Source: an uncultured Bacteroidia bacterium
GTDB taxonomy: Bacteria; Bacteroidota; Bacteroidia; Bacteroidales; UBA932
Direction of reading: 5' to 3'
Assembly: GCA_902789245.1 (NCBI GenBank)
Contig: CADAND010000012.1
Span: 62,001 to 126,000 of the forward strand
Length of the DNA: 64,000 bases
Position 1 is the stretch's first letter. Every line of letters starts with the position of its first letter. The translations under genes were made by a program, and so were the position numbers. Shown piece after piece: positions 16,794 through 25,874 of this stretch. The notes beneath the pieces are model-generated. The model ran no database searches and was not told the DNA's origin. It saw only the letters and a list, made by a program, of their open reading frames with translations.

Positions 16794-18089
16794 CTATAGC
16801 GCATCGTACGCCACGATGGCCTTCGACAGCCGCTGCTGCACATCGATAAGGGTATAGAGCCCGTCGGCATTCTCTTTCAATCCCTTCAACTTGATTTTAA
16901 CTCCGGCGGGAGGGTTGCTGTACGAAAGGGCCGCCTCCGACCTGAGTTGCGCTGCGGTTGCGTAGATCATCAGGATATCGGCATACTTCGCTCCGTCCGC
17001 CCCGCAAAATGTTTCGAAAACCAACTTGCAGCCGATGGGCGTGCGTTTCTCGATTGAACCCGGCAGGTCCACGTTTTCCGCTTCCAGGGCGGCAAGAACG
17101 CTGCTCACGTTGGAGTCGTGGCCGCAAAGGAAAGAGAAGACACGCCTCTCATCCTGCATCTCATCCAGAATCAGTTGGAGCAGAGGATGGGCCACATTCA
17201 CCGATACGGAAGGCGCGGTGAAAAGAACGTCCCCGTACCACTCCTTAACGGAGGAAATGCTTATCCAGTCGTCGAAAGAGAGATCGTGGCCGAAAGCCGC
17301 TTTTTTCTCGTCCGATTCCTCATAGTACTGTAGAGAAAGGGCGTCGGATACCGTGCAGGCCATCTTGAGGCCGCCCGACATAGACGGCTCCGCGTTGAGG
17401 CTGAAACTAACGGACGCGGGGAACTGGTCAAAAGAGGTGGTGTCGGGGTATGCCGGGGCGTGGGCAATGTCGATAACATGCTCCATCAGGGCGTAGGCAG
17501 ATGCTACGTGGGCATTCAGATCTCCGAATTCCTCCTGGATTTCTTTCTGTGCCCTGGTCACAATCTCTTCCGACAACTTGGTCATCTGCGGAGTAAACAC
17601 GGGGTCCATCGTGTCGAACGGAGCATTCATTTCCACCACGGGGTTTTGTCCCGGGAGCAGGGCGGCCGCAAAACTCCTGGCTGTTAGCTGGCATCGCTGC
17701 TTGGCGTTGGCGTAGAAGCGAAAAGCATGGTTGTCCTGGGAGTATTTGGAGATGAAATCCTTTTTCTCCAGCCACTCCTGGAAGAACGTCCCCATCTTGG
17801 TTTCAAGTCTTTCCCCTTTGGCGGTAAGCGTGCCGTGGCTTCCTTCCCACGGGAACCACTGATAGTCGCTGTTGGTGAGCCGGGTCAGGACGGAATTTTT
17901 GCTCACGAGCGGAGAACGGATGTTGTGCCGGCTCAAAATAACCAGCTGGTCCAGGGTGTAATTCTGCTGAAAGCCGTCGGTACGGGCTACCCATTCTGTC
18001 TTTTCCCCGGGCTGCGGTTCGGGTTTGTCCGGCTGACAGGCGACGGCAATCAGCGCAAAGATTGTACACAGAATGATTCTGTTCTTCAT
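16794..18089 (-). CDS. Histidine acid phosphatase, glucose-1-phosphatase (Agp)-like lipoprotein
   Basis: 431 aa with a lipoprotein signal (lipobox AVAC, Cys about 18), so it is membrane-anchored outside the cytoplasm. The phosphate-binding motif is RHNIRSP (canonical RHGxRxP) containing the nucleophile His, and the proton donor lies in CGHDSNVSSVLAAL. The Asn after His and the surrounding text (SRHNIRSPL, WFPWEGSHGTLTAKGE, RTPIG) resemble E. coli periplasmic glucose-1-phosphatase Agp rather than phytases. It should release phosphate from sugar phosphates. The gene faces the tRNA-Leu terminator and is followed upstream by two other minus-strand exported proteins. Confidence 0.83.
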   Translation of the reverse strand: MKNRIILCTIFALIAVACQPDKPEPQPGEKTEWVARTDGFQQNYTLDQLVILSRHNIRSPLVSKNSVLTRLTNSDYQWFPWEGSHGTLTAKGERLETKMGTFFQEWLEKKDFISKYSQDNHAFRFYANAKQRCQLTARSFAAALLPGQNPVVEMNAPFDTMDPVFTPQMTKLSEEIVTRAQKEIQEEFGDLNAHVASAYALMEHVIDIAHAPAYPDTTSFDQFPASVSFSLNAEPSMSGGLKMACTVSDALSLQYYEESDEKKAAFGHDLSFDDWISISSVKEWYGDVLFTAPSVSVNVAHPLLQLILDEMQDERRVFSFLCGHDSNVSSVLAALEAENVDLPGSIEKRTPIGCKLVFETFCGADGAKYADILMIYATAAQLRSEAALSYSNPPAGVKIKLKGLKENADGLYTLIDVQQRLSKAIVAYDAL

Positions 18090-18141
18090 TGATTAGCTCC
18101 CGCCCGGGGGATTAATGACAGGAGACGTTTCATGTCCGCTG

Positions 18142-18882
18142 TTATTCTTTAATCCGGATGGTCATGAAGCCGGGGTTGACCGGGGCTTCGAGGGCAATGA
18201 TTTTCCGGTCGCTGCCTGTCGAGCGCCAGAAGGTCAGTTCGTTGCCGCTGCCGTTCTCCATCACGCCGCGGCCCGTCAGGCGGAGCACGAAACGGTCGGT
18301 GTTGCGGCCCGGGAACTTCTCCGTGTCCTTGCCCTGATAGACGAGTACGCCCGGATAGCGGTCTTCGCCCAGCAGCAGGTTGATGTCCACGGTGTTGTAG
18401 GAAGCTTCCAGGAAGCGGACAAACTCGATGACAGACAGCAGGTCGTAGGTCTTGCCATCCATCGGGAAATTCTTCGTCGTGGTTTCTTTCACCCCTTCGA
18501 AGGTGGACTCGATCTGCTTGGCCTTGCGGTCATAGACGAAGGTGAAGCGGACGTCCTTGCCTCCCTTCTTGTGAGGATTGACAAAGTAAAGCGGCTGGAG
18601 GTCGGACTGCGCGATGTAGCAGTCGGCTGCCATGTCGGCGCCGATGAACAGGCTGAAGACGGCAGACGTCTTGATGACGGCCCGGGAATGATAGGCCGGG
18701 TGATCCTCCCATTTGCCCTCATTCAGGGTCAGGTCGATCGATGCCACCTTGGCGTTGATGGCGCCCCATTTATAGCGAATTTCATAGTTGACGGTGCCCA
18801 GGGTTTCCTTGGGGAGTTTGCGCGCTTCGCACAGGGAAGCGGCGAGCAGCGCGAGGGAAACGAACAGGAGGATTTTCTTCAT
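18142..18882 (-). CDS. Exported DUF3108 protein
   Basis: 246 aa with a signal peptide (MKKILLFVSLALLAASLCEA). The body matches the DUF3108 pattern known from many Bacteroidota: a beta-rich domain with YEIRYKWGAINAKVASIDLTL near the start and KTYDLLSVIEFVRFLEA in the middle. Function is unknown; the family is usually periplasmic. Its promoter (minus-strand TACCTTTG, 18903-18910) lies 20 bp upstream, so it is transcribed apart from the FISUMP lipoprotein gene behind it. Confidence 0.8.
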   Translation of the reverse strand: MKKILLFVSLALLAASLCEARKLPKETLGTVNYEIRYKWGAINAKVASIDLTLNEGKWEDHPAYHSRAVIKTSAVFSLFIGADMAADCYIAQSDLQPLYFVNPHKKGGKDVRFTFVYDRKAKQIESTFEGVKETTTKNFPMDGKTYDLLSVIEFVRFLEASYNTVDINLLLGEDRYPGVLVYQGKDTEKFPGRNTDRFVLRLTGRGVMENGSGNELTFWRSTGSDRKIIALEAPVNPGFMTIRIKE

Positions 18883-18902
18883 AATATACTTGTGGTTTTC
18901 TG

Positions 18903-18910
18903 CAAAGGTA
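18903..18910 (-). promoter_or_regulatory. -7 promoter element for the DUF3108 gene
   Basis: The minus strand reads TACCTTTG, a perfect TAnnTTTG match in the 35-bp gap between the two minus-strand genes. Confidence 0.55.
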
Positions 18911-18917
18911 ACAATTT

Positions 18918-19913
18918 TTATTCCGTAACGGGACGGATGGGGAATCCGTAGTAACGCGGGCCGTAAAAAATACGGACTTGGTCGAAGTAGGGGACGTTGT
19001 CGGGGATGTAAAGAAAGGCAGCGTAGCCAGGTCCAATGGCATCCCGGGTGGAAGCCCAGAAGTAACCGCTGTTCGCGAATGTGGAAATATCCGCGGATTT
19101 TGACTCGGAAGCGGGGAAGAAAAGGGTGTGGCCATTTTGGGCGGTAGCCAGTCGTCCGGAGACTCCGGTTTGGTTATAATCCTCTATCCACTGCCATTGG
19201 CATGAGTTGACAAGCGCCATAAATTCTTCTTCCGTGGGCATCCGCCATTTGCCACCCAGTTTCACGGATGCGACATCGTCTCCCCCGTTCCCGGTTGACA
19301 GGACAAGCCGTTCGTCGTCTTTGCTGTATCTGATGAACGGACCGTCAATGCTGTGGCCAAACTTGTACGTGTCCCAGGAGTAGACGTCCTTCGTTTGAAC
19401 CTCCCCCCAGGCGTAATAATCGCCGGACTCTTCGGGGCTGTTCGCACCAAGATTGTACGGTGCCCATTTGATGTTTTTCCCGTTCACGACGGTTCCCATG
19501 TCAACGGCGGGAAGAGCGAGATCGAGGGGTACAGCGGGGGTGAACGTCAGGATTTCTCCGCGGATTTCCCGGCCGTTCTGGAGCACGTACATGCAAAAGT
19601 AGTAATCCGTCTCGGGTAAAAGACCGCTTACTGTCGCCTCGTATGTGTACCCCGGTTCAGAATCAACCCTTTCCGCCTGCACGAGACTGGCCGGAGTCAG
19701 GGTCTCGGACGTCGAATAGATGAATCCGACGGTCAAAAGGGAGACATCGGTCATGCCGGGATCCAGCTCTCCGTACAGCACGGCGGAATCGTCCGAAATC
19801 ACGTCGGCATCCCGGGTGAGAACCGTGGCGGAATCCATGCTGATGCGCAAATGGTCGGGTGTGCATGCGAAAAGCAGGGGAAGAGCAAACAGAAAGGCGA
19901 GAATCTTCTTCAT
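18918..19913 (-). CDS. FISUMP-domain lipoprotein
   Basis: 331 aa with a lipoprotein signal (lipobox LFAC, Cys about 17). Residues about 40-130 look like a fibronectin-III-type beta domain (GLLPETDYYFCMYVLQNG). Residues about 135-331 match the FISUMP (Fibrobacter succinogenes paralogous domain/DUF1566-like) pattern: VNGKNIKWAPYNLGA, YYAWGE, KWRMPTEEEFMAL, LFFPASE, YFWAST and GFPIRPV at the end. Such proteins are surface-exposed in Bacteroidota; a carbohydrate or protein-binding role is usual but unproven. Its promoter is the minus-strand TATCTTTG at 19932-19939. Confidence 0.83.
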   Translation of the reverse strand: MKKILAFLFALPLLFACTPDHLRISMDSATVLTRDADVISDDSAVLYGELDPGMTDVSLLTVGFIYSTSETLTPASLVQAERVDSEPGYTYEATVSGLLPETDYYFCMYVLQNGREIRGEILTFTPAVPLDLALPAVDMGTVVNGKNIKWAPYNLGANSPEESGDYYAWGEVQTKDVYSWDTYKFGHSIDGPFIRYSKDDERLVLSTGNGGDDVASVKLGGKWRMPTEEEFMALVNSCQWQWIEDYNQTGVSGRLATAQNGHTLFFPASESKSADISTFANSGYFWASTRDAIGPGYAAFLYIPDNVPYFDQVRIFYGPRYYGFPIRPVTE

Positions 19914-19931
19914 ATTATTATGTTTATCTCA

Positions 19932-19939
19932 CAAAGATA
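19932..19939 (-). promoter_or_regulatory. -7 promoter element for the FISUMP lipoprotein
   Basis: The minus strand reads TATCTTTG, perfect TAnnTTTG, 19 nt before the ATG at 19913. Confidence 0.6.
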
Positions 19940-20021
19940 CATATTTCTGCACGAAAACGCGAAAAACGCAAAATGTGTGTCGTATTGCGCAAAATCCGCA
20001 CCGAAGTTGCGCCCATTTTCT

Positions 20022-20029
20022 TATCTTTG
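20022..20029 (+). promoter_or_regulatory. -7 promoter element for the NagB-like/nagB operon
   Basis: TATCTTTG, perfect TAnnTTTG, 27 nt before the ATG at 20057. A TTG at 20007 is too close for a standard -33; the upstream element is unclear. Confidence 0.55.
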
Positions 20030-20056
20030 TAGCAGATGAGTGTTAGATAAAAGGTT

Positions 20057-21982
20057 ATGGACAAGCATTTTACTCTTCCCTACGAAGGTGGCCTGACCGA
20101 GAAGAACCTTCCCGCGGGCATCCTGCACAACTACGAGAAGATCTGGACCGACATCTATCCGGAGGCGCTCCCGGCTTCGAAGGCCGTGGCGGACGTGATC
20201 GTTGCCGGAATCAATGCCTGTGAGGGCCGGCTGTTCCGGCTGGGCCTGACGACCGGCGCGACGCCGGCTCCGCTCTACGAGGAGCTGCTGCGTCGCTACC
20301 AGGCAGGACAGGTGTCCTTCCGGAACGTCGAGATCGTTTCGATCGACGAGTACTATCCGAGCTCGTCGGATGAGCTGCAGAGCCGCAACTACCGCCTCCA
20401 CGAGGCGCTGCTGGATCAGGTGGACATCCTTCCGGAGAACATCCTCATCCCGGACGGTACCGTGCCGCAGGCGGAGGTCTCCGACTACTGCGCCGCTTTC
20501 GACAAGCGGGTGCGGGGGCTGGACCTGCTGGTCATCGGCATCGGCGAAGAGGGCCAGGTCGGCTTCAACGAAGCCGGCAGCAACGAGAAGACGCGCACCC
20601 GCACCGTGCGGCTGTCCTATGCCTCCCGCAAGCGCCAGTCGCGCAACTTCGGCCACAACCTTGCGGCCACGCCGCGGAGCGCCATCACGATGGGCATCGC
20701 CACGATGCTCTCCGCGCGGCGCATCGTGCTGATGGCCTGGGGAGAAGACAAGGCCATGGCGGTCAAGGCCATCGTCGAAGATGAGATGACACTTGCCTGT
20801 CCGGCTTCGCTGCTGCAGTGGCACGATAATGTCCATTTCTACGTCGATGCGACGGCCGGCAGCCTGCTCACGCGCGTGGTGGCCCCCTGGCTGGTGGGTC
20901 CCTGCGACTGGACGCAGAAGCTCATCCGCAAGGCCGTGGTCTGGCTCTGCGAGCGGGTTGGCAAGCCGATTCTCAAGCTGACGGAGCGCGACTATCTCGA
21001 GAATTCCCTGAGTGACCTGCTGGAATTGTACGGCACCTACGACCAGATCAATATCCGGGTCTTCAACGACCTGCAGCATACGATCACCGGCTGGCCGGGG
21101 GGCAAGCCCAATGCGGATGACAGTACGCGACCGGTCCCGGCCGCACCGAACCCCAAGACGGTGCTGATCTTCTCGCCGCACCCCGACGACGACGTAATCT
21201 CGATGGGCGGCACCTTCATCCGCCTGGTCTCGCAGGGGCACGACGTGCATGTGGCCTATGAGACTTCGGGCGATGTGGCCGTCCACGACGACGTGGTGCT
21301 GCAGCACTTCGACGCGGCGTACCAGCTGGGCCTGGCCGACCGCTTCGCGGAAATCCAGGAGCTCGTGGCCCGGAAGGTCCCGGGCGAGCCGGAGCCGCGC
21401 GCGCTGCTGGACATCAAGGCGGCCATCCGCCGCAGCGAGGCGCGCGCGGCGGTGCGCTCTTTCGGCCTGGACGACAATACGAACGCCCATTTCCTGAACC
21501 TCCCGTTCTACGAATCCGGCGGCATCATCAAGAATCCGTGTACGCAGGCCGACGTGGACATCATCAAGGAACTGGTGTGCCGCCTGCGGCCGCATATGAT
21601 CTTCATGGCCGGGGATCTCGCCGACCCGCATGGCACGCACCGCGTGTGTACGGAGGCGGCGCTGGAGGCCGTGGAGCAGGTGCGCGCTGAGGGCAATGAC
21701 TGGCTCGCCGACACCCATGTCTGGCTCTACCGGGGCGCCTGGATGGAGTGGGAGCTGGGCCGCGTGGACATGGCCGTCCCGCTCAGCCCGGACGAAGTGG
21801 TAATGAAACGCCACGCCATCTTCCGGCACCTCTCGCAGAAGGACATCGTTCCCTTCCCGGGCGAGGATCCGCGCGAATTCTGGCAGCGTGCCGAGGAGCG
21901 TACGCAGAACACTGCCCGGCAGTACGACCGCCTGGGCATGGCCGAGTACCAGGCCATCGAAGTATTCCTGAAACTCTTTTAA
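20057..21982 (+). CDS. NagB-like domain fused to a PIG-L (LmbE) deacetylase
   Basis: 641 aa, two domains. Residues about 1-300 are glucosamine-6-phosphate deaminase/isomerase-like: TTGATPAPLYEELL, SIDEYYP (keeps the D72-type Asp) and IGIGEEGQVGFNEAG. In that last loop the canonical D141 and H143 of NagB are replaced by Glu165 and Gln167, while E148 is kept as Glu172. Residues about 370-640 are a PIG-L/LmbE zinc deacetylase: SPHPDDDVISMGG and DLADPHGTHRVC carry the metal ligands. The fusion is known in Bacteroidota but its reaction is not settled; it could deacetylate an amino sugar and process or sense the product. A normal nagB follows 4 bp downstream. Confidence 0.85.
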   Translation: MDKHFTLPYEGGLTEKNLPAGILHNYEKIWTDIYPEALPASKAVADVIVAGINACEGRLFRLGLTTGATPAPLYEELLRRYQAGQVSFRNVEIVSIDEYYPSSSDELQSRNYRLHEALLDQVDILPENILIPDGTVPQAEVSDYCAAFDKRVRGLDLLVIGIGEEGQVGFNEAGSNEKTRTRTVRLSYASRKRQSRNFGHNLAATPRSAITMGIATMLSARRIVLMAWGEDKAMAVKAIVEDEMTLACPASLLQWHDNVHFYVDATAGSLLTRVVAPWLVGPCDWTQKLIRKAVVWLCERVGKPILKLTERDYLENSLSDLLELYGTYDQINIRVFNDLQHTITGWPGGKPNADDSTRPVPAAPNPKTVLIFSPHPDDDVISMGGTFIRLVSQGHDVHVAYETSGDVAVHDDVVLQHFDAAYQLGLADRFAEIQELVARKVPGEPEPRALLDIKAAIRRSEARAAVRSFGLDDNTNAHFLNLPFYESGGIIKNPCTQADVDIIKELVCRLRPHMIFMAGDLADPHGTHRVCTEAALEAVEQVRAEGNDWLADTHVWLYRGAWMEWELGRVDMAVPLSPDEVVMKRHAIFRHLSQKDIVPFPGEDPREFWQRAEERTQNTARQYDRLGMAEYQAIEVFLKLF

Positions 21983-21986
21983 GCAT

Positions 21987-22784
21987 ATGAAACTCATCAT
22001 CCGCGACAATGCCGCAGAGGGCTCCCTGTGGGCCGCGCACCACATCGCCGCCGCCATCAACGCCAAGGCGGCCCGGACCGCCGAGCCCTTCGTGCTCGGC
22101 CTCTGCACCGGCTCCACCCCCATCGGGACGTATAACGAACTCATCCGCATGGTCCGCGCCGGGGAAGTCAGCTTCAAGAACGTAATCTCGTTCAATATGG
22201 ACGAGTACGTCGGTCTGCCGGTGGAGCACCCCGAGAGCTACCACTCCTTCATGCACCGCCAGCTCTTCGACCATATCGACGAGCCGGCACGGAACATCCA
22301 CATCCTGGACGGCAACGCCGCCGACCTGGACGCCGAGTGCGCCGCCTATGAGGAAGCCATCGCCGCCGCAGGCGGATTCGACCTCTTTCTCGGCGGGGTG
22401 GGTGAAGACGGTCATATCGCCTTCAACGAGCCCTTCTCCCCGCTGTGCTCCCGCACGCGGGTGATGACCCTCACGCAGGACACGCGCGAAGTGAACGCCC
22501 GCTTCTTCGGCGGCGATCCGCAGGCCGTGCCCGCACAGGCGCTGACGGTGGGCGTGGCCACGGTCCTGTCCGCCCGGGAGGTCGTCATCCTGGCTTTCGG
22601 GCCGCGCAAGGCCCGCGCGCTTCGCGACGCCGTGGAGGGCCCGATGTCGCACTACTGCACGCTCAGCGGGATGCAGAACCACCCCGCGGGGACCATCGTC
22701 TGCGACGAGGCCGCCGTGGGGGAGCTCAAAGTGTCCAGCTATCGCTATTTCAAGGCCGTGGAGGCCGCGGAGAATCGTTTATAA
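21987..22784 (+). CDS. nagB: Glucosamine-6-phosphate deaminase
   Basis: Converts GlcN-6-P to fructose-6-P and ammonia in the cytoplasm. The 265-aa length is normal. Active-site motifs are intact: LCTGSTPIGTYNEL, FNMDEYVGLP (D72) and GGVGEDGHIAFNEP (D141, H143 and E148 equivalents). It lies 4 bp after the NagB-like/PIG-L gene, so they form an operon. Its end overlaps the convergent phosphatase gene by 6 bp. Confidence 0.95.
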   Translation: MKLIIRDNAAEGSLWAAHHIAAAINAKAARTAEPFVLGLCTGSTPIGTYNELIRMVRAGEVSFKNVISFNMDEYVGLPVEHPESYHSFMHRQLFDHIDEPARNIHILDGNAADLDAECAAYEEAIAAAGGFDLFLGGVGEDGHIAFNEPFSPLCSRTRVMTLTQDTREVNARFFGGDPQAVPAQALTVGVATVLSAREVVILAFGPRKARALRDAVEGPMSHYCTLSGMQNHPAGTIVCDEAAVGELKVSSYRYFKAVEAAENRL

Positions 22785-24701
22785 ATTCTTGAAACTGATC
22801 TTGAAGAGCTTGGACGTGGTGTCGTCGCCCACCCAGATGCACTGGTGCTCGCGATCCACGTACAGGCCCTCTCCGTTGTCGATGAACGGCACCGGGTACG
22901 TGGCGATCACCTTGCCCTCGAGGGTGCAGAGGTTGATGGTCCGCAGTTCGCTGTCCGCAATCCAGAGCGCGTTGCGCACGGGATCGTAGCAAAGGTCGGA
23001 GATGTCCTCGATGCCTTCCGTGATCTCTGTCTGGCTGAGAATGCCATCGGCCGGAGAGTAGCGGATGAGCAGGCGCGGCTTGGCCTGGTTGCCGAGCAGC
23101 AGGGTGCCGTCGCCCATCCAGGTGATGGCCTCGAGGCCGCTGTTGGTGCGGTAGCCCACTTCTTTGATCACCGTGAGCAGTTCGGATTCCTTGTATTCCG
23201 GAGCGCGCAGCCGGCGGACTTCCTGCTTGCGCTCGACGATGTAATAGACATCGCCCGTCGCAGGATCCAGCGTGACACCCTCGCAGTCCATGCGCCGCTC
23301 CGTGTAGAACGGCTCGGTCTCGCCCGTCCAGCTGACGGCGTAGACGCCGCTCTCGTCGGAGGCGGCCAGCAGCCCCTTGCCGTCCGGTCGCAGGCCCAGG
23401 CCGGAGACCTCCGGCACGGTCGTGTCGACGGTGGTGTATTCGCCCATCACCGGGATACTGGCCTGCTGCTTGAAGGCGTCCCAGTCGTAGTACGGCCAGT
23501 TTTCCGTCTCCAGGGGCAGGTGCGCTTCCCGGCCGTTGAGGAGCACCTTGAAGAGCACCTTCGCGGAGCGGGGATGGCGGTAGAAGACGAAGTGGAGGTT
23601 GGCGCCCATGGGCACTTCGTGCAGCTGGCACCAGAACGGGATCTCGTCGGGGTTGGTGACGTCGTGGTTGTAGCCGTTCACGCCGAGGGTCATCAGCAGC
23701 GGCAGGAAGGTGTAGTCGTGGCCGAAGCGCAGGTCGGCGCCTTGCTCGCCGGAGGCGATGCGTGCGTCGGCCTTGGCGATCATGTCATCCACGATGGGCT
23801 GGTAGCCCAGGTGCGTCGGCCATGCGTTGGCGTAGAACTGGAAATCGTCGATCTTCCAGAGGGCGATGCGCTCCTCGGGCGTGAAGATGTCCGTGAAGTC
23901 CAGGTCCGTGTCCAGGCTGTTCATGCCCGCGGCGAAGAAATACAGGTAGGAGACGAAGTCCCACTGCTCCGCGGCTGCGACGGCTTTGTCGCTGTCCTTG
24001 AAGAGCCGCGCGAGGATGGCGCGGTAGTCCACCGTGCGCTCGATATACTGCGCCCAGGTCTCGTCGAAGCTCACCGGCGTGCGGAGGTACTTGTCGTTGC
24101 GGAAGGGGTTGTTGCGGTCGAGCGGCAGGATGGCGGGCAGGAAGCTGACGCCGAAGTTTTCGAAGATGTCCATCCGTGCATCCTTGGCCTTCAGGCCGAG
24201 GCAGAAGGCGGACATGGTCATGATGCAGCGGGTGGAGGTGGAGGTCCAGGCGCGGACCTTCGCGTCTTTTCCGAACACCTTCGGGAAATTCTCGTACATC
24301 CGCGTGGCCAGCTCCTGCTGTTGCTGCCAGCCCTTGCGCGAAAGGTCGCCAACGCGGTAGCGCACGGACGGATACAGGCTGTCGAAGCGCTGCTTGAACG
24401 AAGCGCCGAGCGGCGTGAGATTGTCCGCCTCGGCGGCGGCGCCGAACACGTTGTTCAGACGCTCGTACATGTCGCTTTGCCAGGCGTAGCGGGCACCGTG
24501 GCGGCCGTAGTGGCTGATGTAGAAGGGTTGGTAGTCCTTGGGCGCAGGCGTGAGCGAGACGGGACCGGTCGGGCAGAGGTAATCGGTGCCGGCAAGCAGT
24601 TCGGGCTGCGTCTGCAGGTCCTGCAGGACGTTGAAGTTCTGCGCACCCGCGCTCAGCGCGAAGGCGCCCAGGACGACGAGAAGAAGGGTTTTGCGGATCA
24701 T
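22779..24701 (-). CDS. Histidine acid phosphatase fused to a beta-propeller (SdiA-regulated/YjiK-like) domain
   Basis: 640 aa with a signal peptide (ending SAGAQ, about residue 21). Residues about 50-400 are a clade-2 histidine phosphatase of the MINPP/phytase type: catalytic ISHYGRHGARYAW and the proton-donor RFGHDYTFLPLL. Residues about 410-640 look like a propeller of the SdiA-regulated/YjiK type: EVSGLGLRPDGKGLLAASDE, CEGVTLDPATGDVYYIVE and NGEGLYVDREHQCIWVGDD. It overlaps the XylR gene by 4 bp and is the last gene of GH20-XylR-phosphatase. It probably releases phosphate from sugar or inositol phosphates outside the cytoplasm. Confidence 0.82.
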   Translation of the reverse strand: MIRKTLLLVVLGAFALSAGAQNFNVLQDLQTQPELLAGTDYLCPTGPVSLTPAPKDYQPFYISHYGRHGARYAWQSDMYERLNNVFGAAAEADNLTPLGASFKQRFDSLYPSVRYRVGDLSRKGWQQQQELATRMYENFPKVFGKDAKVRAWTSTSTRCIMTMSAFCLGLKAKDARMDIFENFGVSFLPAILPLDRNNPFRNDKYLRTPVSFDETWAQYIERTVDYRAILARLFKDSDKAVAAAEQWDFVSYLYFFAAGMNSLDTDLDFTDIFTPEERIALWKIDDFQFYANAWPTHLGYQPIVDDMIAKADARIASGEQGADLRFGHDYTFLPLLMTLGVNGYNHDVTNPDEIPFWCQLHEVPMGANLHFVFYRHPRSAKVLFKVLLNGREAHLPLETENWPYYDWDAFKQQASIPVMGEYTTVDTTVPEVSGLGLRPDGKGLLAASDESGVYAVSWTGETEPFYTERRMDCEGVTLDPATGDVYYIVERKQEVRRLRAPEYKESELLTVIKEVGYRTNSGLEAITWMGDGTLLLGNQAKPRLLIRYSPADGILSQTEITEGIEDISDLCYDPVRNALWIADSELRTINLCTLEGKVIATYPVPFIDNGEGLYVDREHQCIWVGDDTTSKLFKISFKNL

Positions 24702-25870
24702 AAACTGGTTTTTTTCGATTGGTGGCGCTCGCGGTACTCATTGGGCGAGCAGCCGTAAATTTGCTTGAAACGGCGGGAGATGCTCTTGGTGTCGTTCTCT
24801 CCCAGGGACAGTGCGATGCCGACCACCTGCTCGTCCGTGTCGATGAGCAGTTCGGCGAAGCGCTTGATCTTGAGGTCGGAAATATACTGGTAGAGGGTCT
24901 GTCCGGTCACCGCTTTGAAGCGGCGCTCCAGCAGGCGGCGGGACAGTGCCACCTCTGCGATGACATCCTTGACGGAAATCTTTTTCTGGTAGTTGCGGTG
25001 GATGTACTGCACCGCTTTCTGGATCTGCGCGTCGTCCGTGGCGAAGGCTGCCGTGGAGATGCGCCCGACGATCTTGACGGGCTTAAGGACCACGTCCTCG
25101 AGCGGGGCGTCGGGGTTGGCCACCCGGCGCTCGATGAGCTCGGCGGCCTTGTAGCCACCCTCCTCGATGTCCACGAAGATGCTGGACAGCGTGGTGCTGC
25201 CCAGGCTGCATAGCAGCTCGTCGTTGTCCACGCCGATCACCGACACCTCGTCAGGGATGCGGACCCCGGCGGCGTGGCAGGCCTCGATGAGGTTGTTACC
25301 CTGGTTGTCGTCGCAGGCCATGATGCCGATGGGCTTGGGAATCATGCGGAGCCATTCGCGCAGCCGGTCCCGCTCATAGTACCACAGGTGGTCGATGTCC
25401 TGGAGGTTGTAGGCGTAGAAGGAGCTGCCGAGACCGGCGGCTTCCACTTCCCGGCGGAAACCCTCGCAGCGCTCGTCCGACCAGCAGACCTGGTTGAAAC
25501 CGAAGAAGCCGAAATGGCGGAATCCGCGGTCGATGTAGAAGCGCGCGGCCATGCGGCCGGTGCCCAGATAGTCGGCGGTGATGTTGGGAATGGTCTTGAA
25601 GCGTTTCTTGAAATCCTGGGCCACGACGACGATGCCGTTCTTGCCGAACAGGCTCACGTCGTCCGTCTCTTCGAACTGCCCGAGCACGGCGTCGGCGCCC
25701 CAATCCTTGGCCCATTTGACCACGCCCGGGATGCCGATTTCCGCCTTGAAGGACGGCGGCATGCGGCAGATCGCCCACTGTTCCTTGCGACGGGAATAGC
25801 GGACGATGCCCTGGAGGAGCTTGTTGGCGAAGGACTCCGTGAAATCGGTGATGATCAGCAGGCGTAACAT
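24698..25870 (-). CDS. XylR-type regulator: sugar-binding domain plus AraC HTH
   Basis: 390 aa. The N-terminal two-thirds (about 1-275) is a LacI/periplasmic-binding-like sensor: ADYLGTGRMAARFYIDRGFRHFGFFG, GIMACDDNQGNNLIEAC and EVSVIGVDNDELLC. The C-terminal third (about 285-385) is an AraC-type double HTH: IHRNYQKKISVKDVIAEVALSR and LKIKRFAELLIDT. This is the domain order of XylR. It lies 4 bp after GH20 and overlaps the phosphatase gene, so it is the probable local regulator of this amino-sugar locus; the ligand is inferred, not shown. Confidence 0.88.
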   Translation of the reverse strand: MLRLLIITDFTESFANKLLQGIVRYSRRKEQWAICRMPPSFKAEIGIPGVVKWAKDWGADAVLGQFEETDDVSLFGKNGIVVVAQDFKKRFKTIPNITADYLGTGRMAARFYIDRGFRHFGFFGFNQVCWSDERCEGFRREVEAAGLGSSFYAYNLQDIDHLWYYERDRLREWLRMIPKPIGIMACDDNQGNNLIEACHAAGVRIPDEVSVIGVDNDELLCSLGSTTLSSIFVDIEEGGYKAAELIERRVANPDAPLEDVVLKPVKIVGRISTAAFATDDAQIQKAVQYIHRNYQKKISVKDVIAEVALSRRLLERRFKAVTGQTLYQYISDLKIKRFAELLIDTDEQVVGIALSLGENDTKSISRRFKQIYGCSPNEYRERHQSKKTSL

Positions 25871-25874
25871 GTTG

